Assembly: GCF_024868665.1 (NCBI RefSeq)
Contig: NC_079891.1
Span: 16,970,276-17,034,275, forward strand
Length of the DNA stretch: 64,000 bases
Source of the DNA: Triplophysa rosa
Lineage: Eukaryota; Chordata; Actinopteri; Cypriniformes; Nemacheilidae
Direction: 5' to 3'
The translations under genes were made by a program, and so were the position numbers. The notes under the pieces are model-generated. The model saw only the letters and a list, made by a program, of their open reading frames with translations, did no database searches and was not told the DNA's origin. Of the stretch, positions 15,501-24,075 are shown one piece after another (within the stretch, counting starts at the first letter, position 1; each line of letters opens with the position of its first letter).

Positions 15501-17994
15501 TTTAACGGAGAGAGACAAGGAACTCCCTTTAAATTCAGAACACCTAAATACAGATTTGATCTAGTGCAGCATTACTACACAACTTTATTAGCACAAAGCT
15601 AAAAATGACTGAAATGTAAATAAAACTGCATAATGTGATTTAGATTCTTGGTAACAATCAGAATTAGATTACACAATTAGACAAGTGCAATTATATTTCT
15701 TGAATAGACCATTTGCCTATACAGTATGTAGCATGTACTAGGAATGTGTTTTTAGAGTGAACTTTACAATGAAACCATAAAAAGTAATACTGACAAAAGA
15801 AAAAATCCCTTTACGTACCGGCGGTAATTAAAACTTGAAGACCTTAATTAAAGACGATTATTGCAAAGACAGGATCCACTATTCTGCATACATAAATCTT
15901 CCCAAGACTTTCTTATCGGTACTGGTACTGCTCCACTGAGCCTGAAGTGCTTTCCTGGACAACTCATTTTAATTAGCATATTTATCATAACATTTGCATG
16001 ACAATAGGGAGGAAAGAACTACAACAGGGCTCCTTTGTACCGAAGTCTTGTAGCTTTTAATGTTTTACTCATCCAAACGGCCTAAAGCTCAAATTTCAGT
16101 TTGGTGTCTTGTCTGACTTCTTTGGCAAGTAAGTGTACAAAATGACACATCATTTGCATGGTCAACTTCAGCAAGTAAATATCCCTGTCCATTTTACATC
16201 TTAAAATAATATGTTTTCATATCTGACGTGTTTGTGGTAAATAGGTCAAGCGAATGGAAAGACGGCCTGGGCAAGAACCAGGGCAACGGTGTTCCTCTCA
16301 TGTTACCTTTCACCAGACAATATTGTGTGCGAGACACAAGACTCTGTAAGACAAAACTTGCCACTTGAACACTCGAAGCCAAGCTTTCACAGGTTAGTCC
16401 AAAGGAAGTTCGTATTTCAAAGTTCAGGGATAGCCCAAAATAAAAGTCCTATTATCATATGTTGATATATATGTTGTTCAAAACCTTTTTCTGTGGAGAA
16501 CAAAAGAATATATTTTGAGAAATGTTTTAGGGTTTTTGTGTCCATATAATGAAAGTCCATGTGGTGAATGTTGTTAAGTTACCAACATTCTTCAAAATAT
16601 CTTCTTTTGTGTTCTTCAGACAAAAGAAAGTCATACATGTTTGAAGTAACATGTAACATATTCCTGTAACATCTAATAGATGAACTACATGTAAGCTTGT
16701 CTTGTCATACGTTGTCACTATTTAAGGTCAGGTTAATGACATTCTTTACCATAAAATCAGATCTGTAGGCCTATCGCTGTCCGAGAGATCAAAAGTTACT
16801 TAAAAAAACAGATGGCTTTGTTTAGTTCAGGCAAATCACAACCATTTCCCAAAACTGCGTTGTATAGTCACAAGCAAGTTAAATAACATGTGAATACAGT
16901 GGCATCTTCATGTTCAATGAAGCTATAGAGGGTATGTACAGTGTATGAGTGAATCATAGTGTTTTAAGTAATTGACATCGTCGCTTAGTGCTCCAGAGGT
17001 TTTAATAAAGCAATTTTCCACAAAATTTCAACAGCCAAAACACCAAAACAAAGTGAGCAGACTCAATTGACATGCTGTTACGTGGGCCCTTATTTGATGA
17101 GGTATTATACGAAAAAGATATAATACCCATGGACCTGAATTGAATACTCAATGAAAAAAAAACATCCAGCATGCACGTGAGCCTGTTGTGCGCATACATA
17201 GTCAACATGTTGACAGTTGAAGTTTTTTTTTAACAGTAACAGTTTGTAACAATATCTCTCTTTTCAATAAAGACAAAAAAAAACAAAGTCTCAGGGCAAG
17301 GTTTACCTTTTAGGTCCTTTTGAATAGGTGAACGTAAAGGTGGAGTCGGAGAATCGAAAGTCTGAAAAAGACAATCAAGACATGCGTTTTGATGAAAAAT
17401 TATTAACAGACTGGGCCAAAAAGTCCCTTTCAACAAGTGGTCTCCATGGCAACATCAACAGGGGACGTCCACTGACAGGGATATACAAGAATTCAACGGA
17501 TAGCTGATGATTATTTACACAGACTGTATGAGCTGTACCGGTCATTTGTATGTTAACCAAACACGCATTGACAAAACGCCCATCCCAACACCTGAAAAGC
17601 ATGTTAATGTCTTTTTTTACTAACCATTTTACTCTAAGAGCAAAATATATGATAATAATGGCAGCTCACGTTTTGGTAGGCCCGCGGTTGCAGTTGATTA
17701 TTGCATAATTTATCAGTACACCTACATCCAGGAAACATTCAACTGTAGCACCTACACATGTTTTTCAGCATTATGTGGTTTTAAGGAGATCAATAGTGAA
17801 ACTGACAGCCTTGAGCTAGGGTTCCCTCTGTTCGATATCTTATGGCTGAATTAACGGAAAACGTCGAAGACAGCACTCTTAATAAGACACAATGGAAACT
17901 TACCAGAAAACAGGCTGTCTTTCTCTGCCTTACACCTTTGAATTACGATGTCGACGTCTTTTTGAATCCTCTCTTGCCTTGAACACATCCCCAT
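503..17994 (-). CDS. parp8: parp8, N-terminal part (9 coding exons, partial gene)
   Basis: Spliced minus-strand CDS: 17904-17994, 17307-17361, 10326-10363, 9286-9375, 7854-7924, 7677-7745, 6161-6255, 962-1022, 503-593. The total is 661 nt, about 220 codons plus one base, and every junction keeps phase with GT/AG ends. The joined protein starts MGMCSRQERIQKDVDIVIQR and contains DPIPVIFHRIAT, EEDSEGDNDSEEFYY, VNYDGELHKHPQLEADLAAV, EYGAIDDVDIDLHIDVSFLD and IVRLHCSLTQYLNGP. These are hallmarks of PARP8 as I remember the human protein. PARP8 is a mono-ADP-ribosyltransferase that uses NAD+. Its catalytic domain is C-terminal and lies off the left edge, as do roughly three quarters of the usual ~850 residues. 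PARP6 is the closest alternative, but its known N-terminus is shorter and the YDGELHKHPQ and LHCSLTQYLNGP blocks fit PARP8 better. Introns are long and filled with repeats. Confidence 0.93.
668..878 (+). repeat. Dispersed ~210-bp repeat, copy 1
   Basis: Begins TGACCCAGTCAGTGAAAA and ends ACTGGGTC, so its ends form a short inverted repeat around GACCCAGTC. A clearly related copy lies at 27107-27326 and a degraded reverse copy near 45290-45480. It looks like a small non-autonomous DNA element. It lies in parp8 intron 8. Confidence 0.6.
962..1022 (-). CDS. parp8: parp8 coding exon 8
   Basis: The acceptor is ACAATGTAG and the donor is CTAGAT|GTAAGTAA. It encodes EYGAIDDVDIDLHIDVSFLD (one base completes the preceding Arg). 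This block is shared by PARP6 and PARP8. Confidence 0.95.
1086..1646. mobile_element. MITE-like element with TTAA flanks
   Basis: The ends are AGGGGTCATATGAC at the left and GTGACCCCT at the right, in inverted orientation. Each is bordered directly by TTAA (1082-1085 and 1647-1650). TTAA target duplications are typical of the piggyBac and Kolobok superfamilies. The interior, with the ATTGGCCAG and TGATTGG motifs, is a sequence I recognise as very common in cyprinid genomes. It has no coding capacity. Confidence 0.7.
1647..3171. other. Unannotated part of parp8 intron 8
   Basis: No exon with supporting splice signals or recognisable protein on either strand. The short open frames here have no family resemblance. 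Confidence 0.5.
3172..3500. repeat. Degenerate fold-back MITE (cyprinid 'gatagttcaccc' family)
   Basis: Starts AAAGGGATACTCCACCCAAA and continues with the AAAATGAAAATTCTGTCAT module seen in the copies near 30.1, 40.5 and 57.7 kb. The right arm is heavily degraded. The family resembles the fold-back 'Angel'-type elements described from fish; that name is unverified. Confidence 0.5.
3749..5375. mobile_element. Non-autonomous hAT-like element containing a minisatellite
   Basis: The termini are TAGGGCTGCAACTAACGATT at the left and the inverted counterpart ending GTTGTTGCAGCCCTA at the right. A perfect 8-bp target duplication CACAACAC flanks them (3741-3748 and 5376-5383). Subterminal TTATCGATT and AATCGAT motifs are typical of hAT MITEs. 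The interior is largely a tandem array (see 4311-5228). No transposase is present, so movement would have depended on an autonomous relative. It lies in parp8 intron 8. Confidence 0.88.
4311..5228. repeat. 44-bp minisatellite, about 20 copies
   Basis: Tandem copies of a 44-bp unit built from GACTTTAAAACTGCGCACCT, CGCGCTGCACGGAGAGA and CACGTCT. The central units are almost identical, with variants such as CACGTC/CATGTC and CGCGC/CGTGC. The outer units at both ends are more diverged, which suggests expansion from the middle by slippage or unequal exchange. It is GC- and CpG-rich in an AT-rich region. It is not a CRISPR: there are no spacers. Confidence 0.95.
6161..6255 (-). CDS. parp8: parp8 coding exon 7
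   Basis: The acceptor is TGTGGGCAG and the donor is CTCAG|GTACCTG. It encodes VNYDGELHKHPQLEADLAAV followed by RDLYGHHAVSLR. Conservation with PARP8 is nearly residue for residue. Confidence 0.95.
7035..7343. repeat. Fold-back MITE, 'gatagttcaccc' family
   Basis: The left arm GATAGTTCACCCAAAATGAA and the right arm reading CATTTCTGGGTGACCTATCC form an inverted repeat. Internal modules (AAAGAAGATTTTTTGAAGAA and ACATTCTTCAAAATATCT) are also mirror images. Lies in parp8 intron 6. Confidence 0.75.
7677..7745 (-). CDS. parp8: parp8 coding exon 6 (acidic segment)
   Basis: Exactly 23 codons, phase 0 at both ends; acceptor GTCTCTAG, donor GGGCAG|GTAAGT. It encodes CHYAIEEDSEGDNDSEEFYY followed by VGQ, matching the EEDSEGDNDSEEFYYGGQ block of PARP8. 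Confidence 0.93.
7854..7924 (-). CDS. parp8: parp8 coding exon 5 (poorly conserved linker)
   Basis: The acceptor is TTGTCTTTAG and the donor is CCCG|GTAAGAA. It encodes EIRINNDAPSCPSIKPKPQT followed by DKNP. It sits where human PARP8 has a low-complexity, variable segment. The phase (1 in, 0 out) fits exactly, but residue identity is low, so the assignment rests on splice signals and position. Confidence 0.82.
8524..9201. mobile_element. hAT-like element (CAGGGT... ends) with a second hAT fragment inside
   Basis: Starts CAGGGTATATACAGGAATC and ends GCGGACACCCTG. The flanks AATAATAA (8516-8523) and AATAATAC (9202-9209) are a near-perfect 8-bp duplication. The central part (about 8850-9056) ends CATTCGGTGCATCCCTA and matches the element at 32235-34360, so one element is nested in another. 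Lies in parp8 intron 4. Confidence 0.7.
9286..9375 (-). CDS. parp8: parp8 coding exon 4
   Basis: Encodes DNTFVSNSENDDEVLVTRD followed by PIPVIFHRIAT. The acceptor is CGTTACAG and the donor is ACAG|GTGGGA. The SSENDEDVLVT..PIPVIFHRIAT block is highly characteristic of PARP8. Confidence 0.93.
10326..10363 (-). CDS. parp8: parp8 coding exon 3 (38-nt microexon-like)
   Basis: The acceptor is TTTCTTTCAG and the donor is CCAG|GTAATG. It encodes RVSYSVHVSDDYP, the counterpart of SVSYSVHVSEDYP in PARP8. Its phases (2 in, 1 out) fit both neighbours. It is too short to show as an ORF and is separated from exon 2 by a 6.9-kb intron. Confidence 0.9.
10817..11113. mobile_element. 297-bp hAT MITE with 8-bp target duplication
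   Basis: The left end is TAGGGCTGTCAAACGATTAA and the right end reads AAGCGTTTGACAGCCCAA, its inverted counterpart. The exact 8-bp duplication ATTGTTTT lies at 10809-10816 and 11114-11121. ATCACGATTAATCAC subterminal motifs are present. It is non-coding. It is related at its ends to the element at about 21672-22623. Confidence 0.88.
11450..12300 (+). repeat. Two diverged L2-like LINE 3' fragments
   Basis: The stretches 11450-11850 and 12050-12300 share a series of modules (AAACTCATCTTTTTCAGCAA-like, CTCTCCCAACAGGT, TATTGCTACC/TATTGCTCC). The second ends in TGTAAGTCGCTTTGGATAAA followed by AGCATCTGCTAAATGA, a widespread 3' tail of fish L2/CR1-type LINEs. The 109-aa open frame at 11444-11773 lies within this remnant and is not a gene. 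Confidence 0.6.
16425..16725. repeat. Degenerate fold-back MITE, 'gatagttcaccc' family
   Basis: Contains AGGGATAGCCCAAAATAAAA at the left and the diagnostic core ACATTCTTCAAAATATCTTC. The right arm has decayed. In parp8 intron 2. Confidence 0.6.
17307..17361 (-). CDS. parp8: parp8 coding exon 2
   Basis: The acceptor is CTTTTTCAG and the donor is AAAAG|GTAAAC. The exon enters in phase 1 and leaves in phase 2. It encodes DFRFSDSTFTFTYSKGPK, matching the DFRYSDSTFTFTY block of PARP8. Confidence 0.92.
17904..17994 (-). CDS. parp8: parp8 coding exon 1 (initiator)
   Basis: The exon starts at the ATG complementary to 17992-17994 and ends in phase 1 before GTAAGTTT. It encodes MGMCSRQERIQKDVDIVIQR followed by CKAEKDSLFS. 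A second in-frame ATG lies two codons downstream. The -3 base is T, so the Kozak context is weak, but the MGMCSRQERIQKD start matches the remembered human PARP8 start and supports this choice. The 5' UTR lies at positions above 17994. Confidence 0.93.
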
Positions 17995-18340
17995 GAAATA
18001 ACACACGCTAGAAGGGCTTCTTTAACTAATATTCGGCGGAAAATGAACGATTCCTTTCTTCTTGCAGGCACGATGTATATGAGGAACAGTATAAATACGT
18101 GCTTTGATGTCAATTCCAGGTGTGTCACGCCAACCGACACCGTTTCATCTCGTCTAACAATAGCCTCGATCGCATCGACACAGCGGAGAGCTCTTGCTCG
18201 CGACAGCTTTCATAAAGATATCACTTCTAACGTTACACCGGAAGCATCTCTCAGTCGTCCTCATAACTCTGCTAACCACACAATGGCGATGTCAAAACCG
18301 ACGCGGGTACGAGCATCGGAGCGTTACGGGAAGAGCCGGT
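17995..18340 (-). promoter_or_regulatory. parp8: parp8 5' UTR and likely promoter region
   Basis: The DNA immediately upstream of the parp8 ATG is richer in CpG than the surrounding AT-rich sequence, for example around 18130-18340. No TATA box at a convincing position was seen. The transcription start cannot be placed from sequence alone. It may be bidirectional: a possible plus-strand first exon at 18283-18338 is noted under findings. Confidence 0.45.
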
Positions 18341-19720
18341 GAGAATTAGTGTGGGAATCCTGCGATTGCATCTACGAGATGAACCCGGTGGGAACGGGAA
18401 TCACAACAAGGCGGATGATGTCATGGACGTGTTTTTCTCCCCACGCGTCCACTCGGCTGCTGTTGAGCATACTAGTTCAGAGGCGGCTGCTTCTGAGTAT
18501 GTTCAGCATCTTAAAGATTTTGCAACAGGAAAGGTGCCCAGTAACAGCATGAGAATTTTTTTTGCATTGCATCTTATTTTTATAAACATAAGTCTGTTTA
18601 CTGCAACTCAGCAGACATTATTCATTACTGCATTCTATGCTATTATTATCAATTAAGCCAGGAAATGGAGGGACAAAGACGCGTTGATGCAGTAAAATAT
18701 TCAGCATATTTCAACATTGTTTTACTTTGCCTTTTGTCTCTAGAGTAATAAAGCATTTGGCGACTGAATCGTATGTGGAATGGTCAACCAATTTTTTCTA
18801 CTCCCTTCTCTCCATCCATCATTCTGAATCCAAACACAGTCCAGCCTATATAATTTTCACGACTTCCCTTGTCAACCATGTGTTTATGGACATGCTATCA
18901 GGGTAGTGCAAGCCGGTAAAGGTGCCACGTGTGAGATTTAGAAGGATCTATTGACATAAATGCAGTATAATACACATAACTATGTCTTCAGAGACCTTAC
19001 ACAATGAAGGCATATGTTTTTTTTTACCTTAGAATGAGCAATTTCTATCTACATACACCGCGGGTCCCCTTACATGGAATGCGCCATGTGGTTTCTACAG
19101 TAGCCCTAAACAGAAAAACTGCTATACAGAGCGCGTTTCGTAATTGGGTGTTTCTGCAACTGCTGGCACTTTTAAGTCCCAGCTGCAGTGAAATTTTAGA
19201 TTTATGTCCAAATTTGTCATATGCCGCTTTATAAATATATTTACACTGTCATCACACACCTTGAAAAAATATAATTAATGATTGATTGGTGTGGTTTAAT
19301 ATAAAATGATATAGCATTTATAGGTTCAAACACCGTTTTTGTTCATGTCCCACAAATCTAGTCACAATATTAGGATATGTTAAATAAGCTAATTGAATGA
19401 CAATTTGACATTATTTCAAATGGAATTGTTTAATACATATTAATTTACAGCATTGTAAATGTTTTTGTATATTTTACTGATCATTTTTATAATTTTATGA
19501 AGTAAATGTACCTGTCCCATACTTTTGAGCCTTTACCGCAACAATGAAAAAAAGGCTTTTATAATGAAGTTTTATCAAAGACAAACAAGTCTAGTTTCTA
19601 TGGAAACAGAAATGACCACATGAGCACATTGCTGACAGATTAGGCCACCTCACTACCTCACTCACAAGATCCCAAAAATATAAGGTAAATATCATCTTTT
19701 CTGTGTCAGTGTTTATTAGC
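18341..19720. other. Intergenic DNA upstream of parp8
   Basis: No gene can be supported. A frame open from 18276 to 18656 lacks an ATG near its start. The stretch 19050-19210 shares blocks (CAGTAGCCCTAAACAGA) with 58150-58280 and is interspersed repeat. Confidence 0.5.
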
Positions 19721-19730
19721 TGTATCTCGT

Positions 19731-20352
19731 TTCGGAAGGCTGCGTACTTCGGAGGTCTCATTTGAAGCCTGCTACGTCATCGAGGCTGTCCCGTTTCATA
19801 AAAGCAGGTAGGACACTCCGTATGCACCCTTCTAATGCGACCTACTTTCACGAGAATTTGGAGGACATGTGAGGTGTATCCTTCGTTGCTAGAGATAACC
19901 CACAATTCTTTGCATCGGCTAACGTCTGTTATTTGAATAAATGGCAGCAGCTGCACCTTCAATGAAATATTTGGTGTTTAAAGGTTAACAGTTTACAAAT
20001 TTGTGTCACGTTTTTTTAATCTTAGCAGGCATATGTAGTAAATAGGTTTACAAGTGTTCAGTGATTTTTAAACGTTTTAAAACTGTAAGGTAAAAAATGG
20101 TGCATTTGTTTGAACTCTTTTGGCATTGTTTAGGGCAGAAAGTAACCAACTTTTTACCTCTTAAAATCATGTAGAAATAATTTTAATTAATTTGACAGGT
20201 GTGCGAGCTGCAACGTGTTGTCATAGCAATGTGGTACTTCCTGTTTCCTTTTCTGCCAGTATGTCCTACGAAGGACATCTCCTTTAATTCTAAGTTGAGG
20301 ATTCTCTGGAGGACACAAGGACACAGCCTTATGAAATGAGACACAGCTATTG
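19731..20352. mobile_element. MITE-like element with imperfect inverted ends
   Basis: The left end AGCTGTATCTCGTTTCGGAA and the right end, which reads AGCTGTGTCTCATTTCATAA on the minus strand, form an imperfect terminal inverted repeat of about 25 bp. A secondary block GGACAC is also mirrored. No target duplication is obvious. Non-coding. Confidence 0.55.
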
Positions 20353-21612
20353 TGTGTCCTTACCATACAGCTTAGTAATTCTGTACTTTGAACTACATTT
20401 TGAAAATAAATGTATATTACTGTTTAATTCATGTATATTAAGATGCTAAGAGTCAAAACTAATGTAGTAGACCTTACTAGCTGCTAATTAGCTGCAATAT
20501 TAGCAAAAATGTAATTTCCGCAGCACATTTTCAAGGTTTCCTGTATATTAAATTACAAATATAAAAATAAACATGTTCCAGTTTAAAATATGAATGACTC
20601 CATGCAATTTTGTTGACCTTATAATATGTATTTCAGACTCTGATGATTAAAATTAAAATTCACAGAAACACCCAATTATGTTATCTCCTTCGACAAGAAA
20701 AGCGAACATGTATCCTGTGTCAGCCAAAGTAGTGCTTCGAATGGGAGGGATAAGCGGTGGACTGAGCCGTTGGTTGCAATTCGCAACACCACCACTAGAT
20801 GCCGCTAACATCTGCACACAGAACCTTTAAAGCGCCATCATGCATATCGTCGCCTTGGAATTATAAGGTTCTATCTAAGTTTTTGCATTTCATATAGCAA
20901 AAATGATATGAGGAACAAATCTCTGTTATACATGAAAAAGTCAGAAACCCTAAATGTATTCCAAATGTACAATATCAACATTTTCTGAAATTTGTAAATG
21001 CTTTTTTTTTGGAACAGGTCAAACGCAGATAGAAACTTTTGATTCTGAAAAATCACTTTCGGTTTAGAATTATAAGGTTCCATCTGCAAAACATTCATTA
21101 AAGCAATACATTTTCAAGCAACACAAACAATTTACTTATAATTGTTGTTAAAAGATGAAATTAGTGTATATAATGTGTAAAAAAGGTACATTTGTTTTTT
21201 TATGACACATTTCATATTTTAGGATGTTTTTTTCTTGTTCAAGTTAAGCATAAAATGCCGTGCTAATTGTTGTATCTAAATGTTTTATCCACAAAAGGTG
21301 GGACAGGTAAAATTACTTTTTAGAGATGAGTATGGCTGAAATAACATAATAATGCTTATTGTTGTAATTAAAGGGAACCCGGTGTATAGAGAGATGCATG
21401 GCTTAATGCGTTGTAATAGCCTTACACTACTAGCATTTGTCGTTAGAAACACATCAAATATTTACAGCTCTTAAAAAACCCTAAATGTAATACTCATTTT
21501 AACCTAAGGAGGCCGCCATGTTCTTTTTCGATGACGTAAACTGGTTGCACGCACAGCTAAACTAAACACCCACACACTAATCAGTTTTTCAGTAAATATA
21601 AGGTTCTATAGG

Positions 21613-21616
<4 letters not shown>

Positions 21617-21672
<56 letters not shown>
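21617..21672. repeat. (TA)n microsatellite
   Basis: Nearly pure TA dinucleotide tract directly left of the hAT-like MITE end. Confidence 0.9.
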
Positions 21673-22623
21673 TAAGGGCTGTCAACGTTAACGCGTTAAC
21701 GCATGCGATTAAATTTTTCAAATTAACGCGTGAAAAATATTTAACGCAATTAACGCAGCATCCGTTTGTTTGGACATCCCTTGTCTAGCGTTACATTATG
21801 TAATCACGCTCTTATTCGTGTACAGGCTTTTAAACCACTTAAGCGCGATTTGAAACAGTTGCTTTGACGCGTTCAATGAAGATAGACAGCTTCTAAACTG
21901 TGGGACGCGGCAAAACGCAACGCGAGGTCCAGTCTGGTGTAAACAGTCATGGGCTGAAGGCTGCGTCCGTGAATCTCTGTCAGACAGCGCATCCGTGTTA
22001 AGTTCTCTTTCGTGCTTGAATGGATAAAACCATACAAGATTATGTCAGAAAGCCCGTTTTGTCGAGCATTTTCTTAAGCAAGCCTTCAAAGTGTAAAATA
22101 AAATCTTAAATGAATGCAAAGAGTTGTGAAAATGGGAGTGCGGTGACGGTCAGATCTGCGTACTGAGACAGCTCTTAAAGGGGCCACGTTCTTAAACGTG
22201 CTGCTGTGACTCCTGTCACTAATGTTAATCAAAGAACAAAATAAAAGAAGAAATCAATGTGATTTTGTAGCTTTAATGAGAATTCTTCTGCATTTAATTG
22301 ATAATTTAGCATTAAAGACTGTAAAGTGTTTGAGAACTTCCTTCAATTTCTGTATATTTCATGATAGCTCTCAATTATATTGTTGAATGGCTATAGTTAA
22401 TGTTAAAATAATCAATTTAATAGAGACATCAGTTACAGTACTAATATCAAAATGTTTTCTTTCATTAATAAAATGACGCTGTTAAAGAAATATGTTGTTT
22501 CTACATCAATTTGAAGATTAAATGTGAAATTATTCAAATGTAAAAGTATATTTTAAAATATTATTGTTATGTGTGATTAATCGTGATTAATCACATTAAT
22601 TTTTTTAATCGTTGACAGCACTA
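21673..22623. mobile_element. ~950-bp hAT-like non-autonomous element
   Basis: The left end is TAAGGGCTGTCAACGTTAAC followed by GCGTTAACGC palindromes. The right end reads AATCGTTGACAGCACTA, the inverted counterpart with subterminal GTGATTAATC motifs. It is inserted in TA-repeat DNA, so the 8-bp duplication cannot be identified. It has no transposase. Same end family as 10817-11113. Confidence 0.7.
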
Positions 22624-22630
22624 ATATATA

Positions 22631-23851
22631 CACTCACCTAAAGGATTATTAGGAACACCTGTTCAATTTCTCATTAATGCAATTATCTAATCAACCAATC
22701 ACATGGCAGTTGCTTCAATGCATTTAGGGGTGTGGTCCTGGTCAAGACAATCTCCTGAACTCCAAACTGAATGTCAGAATGGGAAAGAAAGGTGATTTAA
22801 GCAATTTTGAGCGTGGCATGGTTGTTGGTGCCAGACGGGCCGGTCTGAGTATTTCACAATCTGCTCAGTTACTGGGATTTTCACGCACAACCATTTCTAG
22901 GGTTTACAAAGAATGGTGTGAAAAGGGAAAAACATCCAGTATGCGGCAGTCCTGTGGGCGAAAATGCCTTGTTGATGCTAGAGGTCAGAGGAGAATGGGC
23001 CGACTGATTCAAGCTGATAGAAGAGCAACTTTGACTGAAATAACCACTCGTTACAACCGAGGTATGCAGCAAAGCATTTGTGAAGCCACAACACGCACAA
23101 CCTTGAGGCAGATGGGCTACAACAGCAGAAGACCCCACCGGGTACCACTCATCTCCACTACAAATAGGAAAAAGAGGCTACAATTTGCACGAGCTCACCA
23201 AAATTGGACAGTTGAAGACTGGAAAAATGTTGCCTGGTCTGATGAGTCTCGATTTCTGTTGAGACATTCAAATGGTAGAGTCAGAATTTGGCGTAAACAG
23301 AATGAGAACATGGATCCATCATGCCTTGTTACCACTGTGCAGGCTGGTGGTGGTGGTGTAATGGTGTGGGGGATGTTTTCTTGGCACACTTTAGGCCCCT
23401 TAGTGCCAATTGGGCATCGTTTAAATGCCACGGCCTACCTGAGCATTGTTTCTGACCATGTCCATCCCTTTATGACCACCATGTACCCATCCTCTAATGG
23501 CTACTTCCAGCAGGATAATGCACCATGTCACAAAGCTCGAATCATTTCAAATTGGTTTCTTGAACATGACAATGAGTTCACTGTACTAGAATGGCCCCCA
23601 CAGTCACCAGATCTCAACCCGATAGAACATCTTTGGGATGTGGTGGAACGGGAGCTTCGTGCCCTGGATGTGCATCCCACAAATCTCCATCAACTGCAAG
23701 ATGCTATCCTATCAATATGGGCCAACATTTCTAAAGAATGCTTTCAGCACCTTGTTGAATCAATGCCACGTAGAATTAAGGCAGTTCTGAAGGCGAAAGG
23801 GGGTCAAACACCGTATTAGTATGGTGTTCCTAATAATCCTTTAGGTGAGTG
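22631..23851 (+). mobile_element. Full-length Tc1/mariner transposon, DD36E type
   Basis: 1,221 bp with perfect 29-bp terminal inverted repeats beginning CACTCACCTAAAGGATTATT at both ends and flanked by TA (22629-22630 and 23852-23853), the Tc1/mariner target duplication. It encloses one uninterrupted transposase gene (22779-23819). Perfect repeats and an open frame suggest recent insertion or recent activity. Confidence 0.95.
22779..23819 (+). CDS. Tc1/mariner transposase (346 aa, apparently intact)
   Basis: Cut-and-paste transposase. The N-terminal ~110 residues hold a paired-type double helix-turn-helix, including GLSISQSAQLLGFSRTTISR near residues 18-37. The catalytic DDE domain shows Asp in WSDESRF near residue 154, Asp in QQDNAPCHKA near 247 and Glu in PDLNPIEHLWD. 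Counting from the second Asp to the Glu gives 36 intervening residues (DD36E). Sleeping Beauty-type relatives have 34. DD36E spacing is reported for the 'Incomer' group, as I recall. No stop or frameshift is visible. The start ATG is the first in frame, about 150 bp inside the left end. It is unrelated to the neighbouring host genes. Activity cannot be judged from sequence. Confidence 0.95.
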   Translation: MGKKGDLSNFERGMVVGARRAGLSISQSAQLLGFSRTTISRVYKEWCEKGKTSSMRQSCGRKCLVDARGQRRMGRLIQADRRATLTEITTRYNRGMQQSICEATTRTTLRQMGYNSRRPHRVPLISTTNRKKRLQFARAHQNWTVEDWKNVAWSDESRFLLRHSNGRVRIWRKQNENMDPSCLVTTVQAGGGGVMVWGMFSWHTLGPLVPIGHRLNATAYLSIVSDHVHPFMTTMYPSSNGYFQQDNAPCHKARIISNWFLEHDNEFTVLEWPPQSPDLNPIEHLWDVVERELRALDVHPTNLHQLQDAILSIWANISKECFQHLVESMPRRIKAVLKAKGGQTPY

Positions 23852-23875
23852 TATATATATATGTGTGTGTGTGTA

Positions 23876-24075
23876 ACAATGTTCACAGCAAGGAAGAAGG
23901 AGGAGGGAACCGGTGAACAAAACTTTAATAAAATAAACAAACAATAAAACGAAAGTAAAATGCCGGCAGCTCCCTCATGGTCGACTGCCAGTCACACATA
24001 ATAAAACATAACGTAAAGTCCAGGCCTGGTTCTCTCTCGTCCTTTACTGTTGTCCGCTCCTCCTTTTATATAATG
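23876..24075 (-). mobile_element. Truncated LTR copy related to 58319-58599
   Basis: Reads TGTAACAATGTTCACAGCAA, then GGAGGGAACCGGTGAACAAA, then GTCGACTGCC. These are the reverse complement of the 3' two thirds of the solo LTR at 58319-58599. It ends near a TCCTTTTAT block without the 5' LTR end, so it is truncated. Confidence 0.6.

Larger units (their letters stand above)
10364..17306. other. parp8 intron 2 (6.9 kb)
   Basis: The stretches outside the repeats listed separately show no exon, tRNA or recognisable gene on either strand. A region near 12950-13480 with blocks such as GTTTCCGGTTG looks like old interspersed repeat. A partial right arm of the fold-back MITE family lies near 14430-14487. 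Confidence 0.55.

Noticed and set aside
503..17994. Gene is parp6 rather than parp8
   Set aside because: The long N-terminus MGMCSRQERIQKD and the blocks PIPVIFHRIAT and LHCSLTQYLNGP belong to PARP8; PARP6 starts later and differs in these blocks.
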